Part shown: positions 55,241 through 64,000 of the stretch, piece by piece
How positions within the stretch are numbered: the first letter of the stretch is position 1
Layout of the letters: each line of letters begins with the position of its first letter
Assembly (NCBI GenBank): GCA_016648135.1
Contig: JADDOH010000149.1
Coordinates: 1-64,000, forward strand
Source: Agrypnia vestita
Lineage: Eukaryota > Arthropoda > Insecta > Trichoptera > Phryganeidae
Direction: 5' to 3'
DNA length: 64,000 bases
Made by a program: the position numbers and the translations under genes
The notes under the pieces: generated by a model
Told to the model about the DNA's origin: nothing
The model's input: only the letters and a program-made list of their open reading frames with translations
Databases searched by the model: none

Positions 55241-56793
55241 CTGCGGAAGAGGACACGATGAGGATCTCTGTCGAGAACGGAGAAATATGGTGGCCCATCG
55301 GGTACGCCGGATTTAAATATCCCACAATAGGCATGATGGCAGATTTGGAAATAACCTTCTATAATTACCGAAAATAACATTATTTCAGTAATAAACTAAG
55401 TTTTTACCTATTTTTATTGACAACTTTCCTATAATCACTTATTTATTTTCAAATTATTAATGCTCTGGAAAATATAAAATAAAAACAAAGAGAATAAAGA
55501 TAAACGATGTCCGAAAAACGACATTCGGAATACGATGTCCTAACCCAATGATATAATAAACTGTAGATACGTCACAAGTGTGAAATCTTGGCAACTCAAA
55601 AGAAAGGTAATTGCCTTATTTGTATTCGTTATCGAACGGACCTTACGCCGAAAAAAAAGTCCCGGGGAAAAAGGAACAGAGTATCGTACACTATTGTAAG
55701 AATGAGTATGTTGTTTTAGACACCGTGACTTCAAATTACCTGATTTTTACGTGATTACTTGGTTATGTGATTTTTTGTCTATTTCAATGCAATATTTGCT
55801 ACATATGAAAATCGGCTAGTATGGGAATAACGTGTCTATATTATAATACGTCAATGTTCTAACCTGAAAGACATGAATAAAACAGTTAGCCAATATATAT
55901 CACAGACAATATACGTACTGCATGCATTTCCATAATATAAATTCTGCGACTTGATTCAAACTGCGACTTGATTCAAACTGCGACTTGATTCAAACTGCGA
56001 CTTGATTCAAACTGCGACTTGATTCAAACTGCGACTTGATTCAATAACATTTTTAAAACTAAAAGTAGCTTTTTAAAGCAATAAACAGTATAAATAGAAA
56101 ACGTTAATATTTCCAGTGTTTGAAATATGCCGCGCATGCGCAATTGCTAAATGATAAGTAGATTGACCAGTAGGTACTAAAAAAGGGTACGCATGTGTTC
56201 ACAGACAATTTTAAAGCACATATATATGTATATTATAAATAAGTAAACGTGTATAAATATTGAAAACATTATTTTTATAAGTGACCCGTAGATAATATTT
56301 CTATACATTAAATATTATCCGCATGTAGGTATTTTAAAACAATCTGTACTTCTCGCACTTTATACGATCTCCCCGTTTGTATTTTTGAAACTGGCAATGG
56401 AAGCACGTACAATACTTGCACCATTTGTAGCGCATTCATATTATGAGATAATTTAGTGGAATTGAAAGAAGTATAAAAGTATGTTTAATTTTTTTCTAGT
56501 TTTTTATTCGCCGTTCGACATCCCGCCGAATGTGATTTGAGACGTGGCGAGTCGGGCAATTGACAGCCAATGGAAGTGCATCGGGAATGATTGCAGATGC
56601 AGATGTGGGTGCAGCCACAGATGCAGATGCGCCACTTGAGCGCACGACGCGTTGACGACATTAAAAACGACATAACAACATGCCGTTACGGAGCGCGATG
56701 GCAAATCACATGTCGCGAGTGATCCGATGGAAATATTGGATGATCAGGGCCGGATATAGACTTTGTTTGTTCATATATGTATATACTTTTTAC
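55241..56793. other. Upstream intron or flank with a minisatellite
   Basis: No TM1 exon was recognised. A GC-richer patch at 56500-56720 with gatgcagatg repeats is unassigned. Confidence 0.45.
55945..56044. repeat. 17-bp tandem repeat, six copies
   Basis: tgcgacttgattcaaac repeats six times with almost no variation, which suggests recent expansion. Confidence 0.95.
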
Positions 56794-59573
56794 TTAAGGG
56801 GTTATATACCTTCTTTTTTTTTCAAAAATCGTTTTTTTTTTATTGCTTTATCTGAAAGTAAAACTCATTGAGAACATTTCTTCAAATTTTCATGAAGATC
56901 CAAGCAATAGATCAAAAGTTGCAGAGTTTCGAAGCGCGCCCCGTAACCGCCGCACGGCTGAGCAGATAGCGGTAAGGGACCGCTTAGCAGGTAGCGCTTA
57001 TCAGGGGTCGCTCCGCCTTAACGGTAAATCTTTTGTTATTGTAGAAAGTTAATTACATGAGGTAGGTACGATGTTTACTCGAACGTGCTCCATTTTTGAC
57101 CATACAAACACCCTTATAAATCAGTTGTATACGAACTTCTGAAGCGTGAGCATCTAAGAATCGAACATTTTCCTTTTTACAAAAAATCAGTATGAGTTCC
57201 CGACAAAAAATTACACGCGTAACTCGTGAAGGTAGTAAAAATTACAAATCGCGATCGAAAAAGAGGAAGCAATATTTTAATCCTCAAACTGTGGAAGTGG
57301 ACGAAAGTAGCTTCAGTGCGTCTCGTAAGAAATTAAAATTGAAGGACGATATTCATGTGCCGATTGATCATTCGGTGGAATATCGAATCATCAATTTTGT
57401 TCAAGTGTTTACGGCTATTTCACAGTACGTAAAATGCAATACGTGTGACGATTCTATGCAATTCGCGCCTATAGAAATGCGAGGACTTGGATACAAAATC
57501 GCAGTAACGTGTGACAACTGTGAGCAGCGTAAAATAAATATGACCGCGGTTATTGATGGTGCGTATGAAATCAATAGACGTTTCATAATGACAATGCGAT
57601 TGCTCGGTTTGGGGGCAGCGGGCTGTGAAAAATTTTGTGGATTAATGGATATGCCACCGTTTCTGAAACAAAAATCTTACGATGCCATCTTGAAACAAAT
57701 TTTAACTACCGTAAAAACAGTATTTGATCGTTTTATTAGTTTTGCTGTGCGTGACGAAATGAAAAAAAACGAGGGGTTGATTAAAAAACATTTGACTGTA
57801 TCTGGCGATGGAACTTGGAAGAAACGTGGATTCACTTCCTTGTACGGGGTCGCTTCTTTGGTGGGGTATTACACTGGGAAAATCGTAGACATTGCTGTGA
57901 AAAGCGCCTTTTGTAAATTGTGCCAAACTTGGGAGAAAAAAAGGACACTGCCGAGTATATAGAATGGTTTCAAACTCATGAACCTCAGTGCACATCTAAT
58001 TATTCGGGATCAGCCGGCAAGATGGAGGTAGATGCTATACTGGAAATGTTCGGACGTTCCGAAACATTGCATGGGGTGAAGTACGCCAATTACGTTGGTG
58101 ACGGCGACTCCAAAACTTTTTCCTCTATAAAAAATGCAAAGCCATACGAGGACCTTGTCGTGCAGAAGAAGGAATGCATTGGACACGTGCAGAAACGAAT
58201 GGGCATACGACTGAGAAACGCTAAAAAAAATAATAAAGGGCTGGGTGGTAGGGGAAATTAACTGGGAAAATGATAGACAAGTTGGCTGTTTACTACGGGT
58301 TAGCAATTCTTCGGAATTCAAATTCACTGGAGAAAATGAAAAATGACATTTGGGCAACGTTTTACCACTATAGCTCAACCGACACGAATCCCCAACACGA
58401 TAAATGTCCCGCCGGTGATGAGTCATGGTGCGAGTGGCAGAGAGCTTTTGCTGCGCTACCCAACAAGAAACCAAAAAAGAAAAACCAGATCCCCGGATTT
58501 GTTCACTCCTACCAACCCCTACCCGATGATGTATTGAAGATTATGAAGCCGATATACGAAGACTTATCTAAAGATGAATTGCTTGAAAGATGCCTCGGTG
58601 GATTCACTCAAAATAACAACGAGAGCTACAACCAACTGATCTGGAAACTGTCCCCGAAACATCTTCCAGGAGGTGCAGTACCTGTAAGAATTGCTGCTTA
58701 TACATCAGCCTGTATATTCAACGAGGGGCAAATATCTATTTTGAAAGTTTTCGAGGCAATGGGGGTGCATTGTGGCAGCAACGCTCATGAGTACGTCGCG
58801 CAGCAGGACGAGAGGCGAATTTCGACGGCCGAACTTCGGGCGCAAGGTGCGACAAGGGAGGGACGAATGGCCAGCAGACAACACCAAATAGATATTTTGG
58901 AGGCTGCATCGAGTGCAGATGACACGCTATATGGTCCCGGAATCGACGATGATTTGTAAGTTTACCTGATCGACTTTAATGTTTATATAAACTAATCTTG
59001 AAACTTTAAACTCGATTATCTCGAAATGGTGTTTTTTCAAAAGTGCCTTTGCCGTGATCACGATTGCAGAAAAACTATTTGACCGATTTTCTTCAATTTT
59101 TTTTTTAAATTGTTCGTAATTAATGTTGTGTGTACTTGAACGATTCATTTTTTATGCATAATTTTTTATCATGCAGATAAGAATTTTTTAATAAAATTTT
59201 TAGAGCTCAAAATGTTGATTTTTTGAGAAAAACATTCCCGTATGCAGAAAAAACAAAATATTTATTTAAATAATCGTTCAAGTACAAGGAATGTTCATGT
59301 ACTAATGAAATATTTTTGATTTTATGATTTCAGTTAACCTGCTGGACTTCCATGGTGATCACCGCAAGCCTCATGAAAAAAAAGGGTTTCGGGGAAAGAG
59401 CCATAACTCCGCCAATTGTTAATATTTTTAAATAAATTAAGGCGTGTTTTATTCAATGATAATATACTATTACAAAATTAGAACTTTGATTTAATAAAAT
59501 TATTACTACATATTTAAAAAAAAATCCAAACTTTCCTTATTTTTTCCGCACAAAAAGGTATATAACCCCTTAA
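56794..59573 (+). mobile_element. Mutator-like (Phantom-type?) DNA transposon, nearly intact
   Basis: Perfect 19-bp terminal inverted repeats, ttaaggggttatatacctt at 56794-56812 and the inverse at 59555-59573, bracket a 2.8-kb element with one transposase ORF region. TTAA at both outer ends could be part of the repeats or a TTAA duplication; an 8-9-bp duplication usual for Mutator-like elements was not evident. A decayed relative lies at 24487-24955. Confidence 0.8.
57192..58959 (+). pseudogene. Mutator-like transposase with two frameshifts
   Basis: Start 57192 (Met-Ser-Ser-Arg-Gln); a basic N-terminus; a Cys-x2-Cys pair (about residue 77) and a second (about 105) as in a zinc ribbon; Ser-Gly-Asp-Gly-Thr-Trp-Lys-Lys-Arg with the first Asp (about 57805); Val-Gly-Asp-Gly-Asp-Ser with the second (about 58100); Asn-Asn-Asn-Glu-Ser-Tyr-Asn with the putative catalytic Glu (about 58620). 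An indel in an A run near 57940 and a one-base loss near 58255 shift the frame. Otherwise open to the stop at 58957-58959. I place it in the Mutator-like insect family, related to the elements called Phantom, from motif pattern only. Confidence 0.8.
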
Positions 59574-59946
59574 TTTACTTTATTTTACTTATATTTTTAT
59601 TCTTATTTACTTTATTTCTTATTTCTTATTTACTTTATATACTTTTTACTCTAAATTACTCTACTTTATTTTTCTTTTATTCTTCTAATTACGTAACCAT
59701 GAAATTAAATATTTAAATGGAGTCTCAATGAATGGAATGGCTACTTACCTCAGAACAGGTATTTTTATGTACCTAGCGAGGTAGGTAACGGTAAAGGCCT
59801 GCATACAAAAAATTGTATATTGTATTTGTTGCTATCTTATTCATAAACTCTGCAAATATTCTTAACATTAATTATGTTTTGATGCAAACTGTTATAAAAG
59901 TTATTGAGCTAATAAACGCCGATTTATCGGCACTGAAACTGAAAAA
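59574..59946. other. AT-rich spacer, no gene
   Basis: Simple (ttta/ctttatt)n-like sequence to about 59690, then unremarkable sequence. Confidence 0.5.
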
Positions 59947-60871
59947 TGAAGACCCCGTGGCAAGAAGTTGTTAACTAACATTCGAGTCATTTTGAGATAA
60001 TTAGACATTTGCATTTCGCCTTTGAAAAATATGTTTAATTTCTAATTCAAGATTAATTTTTGTTGATTGATGTCACTAAAATATCAAAAAAGTATTTACA
60101 AAGTAAAAAAAACGCTATATGCACAAAAAATAAAAATATACTAATTTTCCCTAAAAAATATGTAGTTAACAACCATTTTTTCGCCTCTGGAACTCATTTT
60201 TAATAGAATAATACCTTAATAAAATCGATAAAACACGAACATCAAACAACCCTTCAAATGCTATCCGTTTTTACCATCCATTATCCAAAATTACATAATA
60301 CTGTTAATGGCTTGTTAATTAATAATACAAAACATGGTATCTACCATTTAAAATTATTGAAAAATATCTATATTATAATTGTCCTAAAAAAGGTTGAGTC
60401 CAACCGAAACTAGTTGACAAATATATAGCAATAAAGTGGTTTAAAACATAGTATTTAATTTATTCTTAAATGTCTTATAATGTCAAGCTACAAAGTGTTT
60501 TCTTGCTTTGAAAAATAATATATAAGTACACATTATAAAAGTCTTCAAATAAAAACAAATATATGACAGTACTGCCAGAGTAAAATTTACATTAACCATA
60601 AATATTCCAATCAAATTAAAAGGCGTGTTAATTTCAGAATGATGGCATGAATTTTTCATTTTATTATTGAAGATAACATGTTCTTCCCATTTGTAACTGA
60701 TTTGATTTTTGTAAAAAAGTGTAGTTAACGTGTTCACCTCTATGATTTGAACATGTTCTAATTATTTTTTAAGTTTTGAACTTATTTCCAATGGAAAGAG
60801 CTACACTAAGTTTAGAGGATTTATTAATTTGACAAAAATGTTAGTTAACAACTTCTTGCCGTGGGGTCTTC
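59947..60871. mobile_element. 925-bp element with ~34-bp terminal inverted repeats
   Basis: The left end gaagaccccgtggcaagaag and following bases (59947-59983) are inverted at 60838-60871 with two mismatches. No transposase is seen. An internal phrase ccgaaactagttgac and aataaagtggt (60398-60440) is like a Penelope 3' end. Superfamily unknown. Confidence 0.65.
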
Positions 60872-62784
60872 AAATATAACACAGAGATACATGGACGTAA
60901 TACGAGAAACGCAAACAAAGTAAGTAAGGGGTTACTATCACCAAATAACAATATTCTTATTTCCAGAACGCGACCGATACCACAACAATGGTAAACTTTT
61001 ATTTCGTTCATTTATCGCCTAAGCCCTAAGCTATCGCTCTTCCACCGCATTCGGTCAACTTTCGCTCTTTCTTTTGCCACTAGATGGCAGGACAGATGAA
61101 CATTTACGGGACGTCATGTATATATTACAGCGAATTTGCATTTTTAGTGAGACTATACTTTCACTAGTAAAAATGTACTTTTCCCGGTCGGGCAGAGTGG
61201 GGGCAGTGAAAACATCTAAATCAACGAATTCTCAGATTCACTACACATAATCCGTGAAAATACATTACTCAAAGCATAGACAATATATCGGTGAAACCAT
61301 TAATTCGTACACGTAATTCTTAAAGCGTAGAAAGTATAAAGGCGGCACTACACTAGACGATTTTTATTCATTTTGCGGTCCTATTTTAACTCCTAAATTA
61401 AAATAGGACAGCGGCACCGCAAAACGAATACGAATCGCGAAGTAAGGTGTCGGCTGAAAGATCGCGCACTATGGTTTTTTATGATATCTGACGACTGCCG
61501 GAACAAAACGAGGTTATGTCACCATGTAAATATTGGGGGGTTAAGGGAAAATTTTTATTAATGAATATGTATTTTGTCAATTAAGTTTATTAAATATGTT
61601 TTTTTTATAACAATACAACAAAAGTTTATTTCTTACAAATATAGAAACATAAATAAACATACACCCGGTATTATTAATTTTAAATGAACCTTTAAAAGTG
61701 CGTCAAGTAACAAACACTCGATGCGAAAAATACAAAAATCAAAGAGATTCTAAGTCATCATTTACGTTTGAATTCATTCAGATTCTTCCGCATTTCCAAT
61801 TTTCTATCTTTTTATCAAAAATGTGTCTAATGTCGTTTGCGTTTCTTGTTTGCGCACGTGTAAGCACGGGTGGTAGACGTACAACATAAAGTGCGCGGTT
61901 TTTAAGTTCGCAAACTTACTCGGCTCGACGTCGGTGACAGACGTGAAGCTTGCTCGCACCGTATCATTTTTATGAGTTTAATCGACTGTCTTTTGAATTA
62001 TAAGATGATCAGAATTTCGTAAGTGTTCGCGATTAAAATTTTAAAAATATATTACGTTTTAGTTACCTACCTAAACTAATCATTGAATATCAAAGACCAG
62101 TCCAGAAGTGTGACAGTTCGAGAAACAGAACTATCGCCACAGAATAGAGAATATGCTATCGCTCAAAGGATAAAAATTAGAAATACTGTCGCTTTGTGAT
62201 GACTTTGGACTAGACTAGTGTAGAATGAGACACAAAACGCAAAATAAATTTTGAAAAACAAGGTCCATGTGCCATTAGAATCTTGTTATAAAATCATATA
62301 ATGAAGAATTGGTGCAGACGAAACTTTCAACACTTCAAAATGACTATTTTAATAATATCCGTTACCTACATAATGTTGATTTACACAGAAGAAATTAATA
62401 ATGCAGTAAGAACCTTGTTCACGCAATGACTTATTAAATTGTTATTCAAGGCCCGGTTGTTTCAATTTGGATAAATAAAAGTTCGTTTAAAAGCATAGAT
62501 TTTTACGGAAACGGATTTCAGACTTGTCAAATTTAATTTTTGACAGTTCGGAAACCAATAAATTCACTAGTAAGTGCAAGTTAAAATATTGTATTCATTT
62601 CTATTGGTGAAAAACTCTTTGAATATGATAAGAATGACCTTGAATATACTTTCTCTAAAATGCCAGTGAATGATGGACTCACTAGAAAATCAGATTCACT
62701 GTAACATATACACACAATTGTGACTAGAATTTACGTCATTCTTTTCGAAATCGAACACGGAACCTGGGTATAGACGTACCACTA
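60872..62784. other. Non-coding DNA with an empty-site-like segment and a hairpin
   Basis: 61084-61125 matches the flanks of the retrotransposon fragment at 63241-63666. A hairpin with tgcggtcctattttaa and its inverse is at 61373-61436. No gene is seen. Confidence 0.5.
62706..62770. repeat. 65-bp direct repeat, copy 1
   Basis: tatacacacaattgtgacta and the following 45 bases recur at 63688-63752 with one or two differences. They belong to a repeat that also includes the flanks of the inserted elements. Confidence 0.8.
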
Positions 62785-63209
62785 TAACTAGGCGTGCGAG
62801 GGAGGGCGTCCCTGTCGTCTAACAGAAGTTGCCAATATGTAAATTTATTACACAATACATAATGTACAGAATGTCCGGTGACCGGTGTCGTAGTCTTTAA
62901 CAGAAATTTAGTCAGCTAGCACTAAATTAATAGCCAAGCAATAATGGCGGCCGTTCTATCTGTCAAACTGTCAGACGGTAATATCGGTCCATTATTCACT
63001 TTTTCAGCTTCGCAAAACTTTAATACTTCATTGGCAATTGTTCTTGCACCATCCCGGACTATTTAGGATGTTTTGGACATACGAATTCAGTGTATATTGG
63101 TAATCGAGATGTCACAGCTAACGAAATTGAACTGAATGACAGGGCGAGGGATTACCACCGGGTGCGGGCGGGGCGGGTTTTAGTTCCAAAGTCGCCGCAC
63201 GCCAAGTTA
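62785..63209. mobile_element. MITE copy 2 of the family at 43019-43386
   Basis: Ends taactaggcgtgcg (62785-62798) and cgcacgccaagtta (63196-63209) are inverted repeats with one mismatch. The interior is the reverse complement of 43019-43386, including tgtaaatttattacacaata. Confidence 0.7.
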
Positions 63210-63240
63210 TTATGGTCATGCTCTAGATGGCAGGATAGAT

Positions 63241-63666
63241 GAGTTTCTCCAGGGTATGCTTGGCTACAATAGTCTAGAGTCTAGAAGGAATGTGTATTTG
63301 ATTACACATTTTTATCGATTGTTGCGCGATATGATCGATAATTCTGAAATTATACAGAGCATTGGTTTGTATTTCCTGACATTAGACATCGTCAGCATAG
63401 ATTGTTTCACATTCCAATATACAGAACCAACCTGCCGATGGTTATGCCTGTTGGAAGAGCCACAGCTATGCTGAACAAAATCGCTCTGGGTATTGATATA
63501 TTCCATGTGTCTGAGGGGGTTTTCCGAAGCGGGATTCTCCTACACCTTTGACCAGATTTTATGTTATTTTTAATTTATTTAATATTTATATTTTGATATA
63601 TACTTCCTAATATGTATGCCTTAAAGATTTTGTTTGTAATGTACATATTATCAAATAAATTGAATT
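63241..63666 (+). mobile_element. 5'-truncated copy of the Jockey/CR1-like element
   Basis: It starts within the C-terminal ORF (Gly-Met-Leu-Gly-Tyr-Asn-Ser-Leu-Glu) and continues through a frameshift near 63370 and the 3' UTR to the tail ttgaattga. It matches the minus-strand element at 36061-36400. Confidence 0.85.
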
Positions 63667-63687
63667 GAACATTTACGGAACGTCTTG

Positions 63688-63752
63688 TATACACACAATT
63701 GTGACTAGAATTTACGTCATTCTTTTCGAAATCGAACACGGAACCAGGGTAG
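63688..63752. repeat. 65-bp direct repeat, copy 2
   Basis: Copy of 62706-62770, directly downstream of the truncated retrotransposon. Confidence 0.8.
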
Positions 63753-64000
63753 GTACATGCACAATGCGGAGGTCGAAACAATAGCGGACCTTCGCGGGTC
63801 CTAGCCCCCCTCTTTTGAGTTCTCTTTTGGTCCACAGACGGCCGGAGGCGCCGTTGAAAGGAAGAAAGAACGGAGCCGAAAGACAAAGGGTGCCGAGTTT
63901 TCTAAAGACACGAAACCCATTCATGCTACGGCTGCAGCCTTGGTGTACAGACGGAGCCGGTCTGCCAGAAATGTCCACGAGCCGCACGGCGGTCAAACAG
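63753..64000. other. GC-rich right edge, possible exon
   Basis: A pyrimidine-rich tract ends at tccacag (63832-63838), an acceptor-like site, and the plus strand stays open from there to the edge in a basic, Arg/Lys-rich frame. The minus strand is also open. No domain is recognised. It could be a host exon cut by the window or a GC-rich transposon end. Confidence 0.25.

Noticed and set aside
53495..55380. Alternate frames overlapping the SLC6 exons
   Set aside because: They are shadows of the exons at 53593-53814 and 55008-55240, which have splice sites and family motifs in the chosen frame.

Overview
This window reads as a transposon-dense, AT-rich animal genome, most likely an insect; I cannot settle the order. 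The evidence is GC-rich exons with GT-AG introns from one host gene, TTAGG-type tracts, and a mixture of Helitron, piggyBac, Mutator-like, IS630/Tc1-like, DIRS, Gypsy, Penelope-like and several non-LTR retroelements. Nothing looks bacterial or organellar.

The only clear host gene is on the minus strand between 55240 and 41009. Six phase-compatible exons encode TM2 to TM8 of an orphan SLC6 transporter, closest in my judgement to the SLC6A15/SLC6A17 (B0AT2/NTT4) group, with insect 'bloated tubules' as a possible counterpart. The TM1 exon and the TM9-12 exons were not found. Its introns hold many mobile elements. Just beyond the last exon found, 39192-39443 on the plus strand encodes an 83-residue arginine-rich, protamine-like protein, followed by a perfect 26-bp hairpin.

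Layout: 1-1.7 kb, a gag-like minus-strand frame running off the left edge, with three in-frame tandem repeats and a TATA/initiator leader. 3-9 kb, SINE-like sequences, a tRNA-like gene and foldback elements. 9.6-11 kb and 18.3-19.3 kb, two decayed copies of a spliced Myb/SANT gene, each followed on the same strand by a different part of a piggyBac transposase. 11.8-22.4 kb, DIRS, Penelope-like, Gypsy and pogo-like relics. 22.4-27.2 kb, a decayed piggyBac, a Mutator-like relic and a large foldback. 27.5-34.4 kb, a head-to-tail array of non-autonomous Helitrons. 34.7-35.2 kb, a 32-bp higher-order minisatellite. 36-38.9 kb, a nearly complete Jockey/CR1-like element. 41-55 kb, the SLC6 exons with nested insertions, including a single-ORF retrotransposon set precisely into a minisatellite and itself split by an IS630-like element. 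56.8-59.6 kb, a nearly intact Mutator-like transposon. 60-64 kb, MITEs and a truncated retrotransposon with a related empty site nearby.

Most of the transposon genes are broken. The best candidates for something undescribed are the Myb/SANT-piggyBac composite, the tandem Helitron array, and the arginine-rich ORF with its downstream hairpin.
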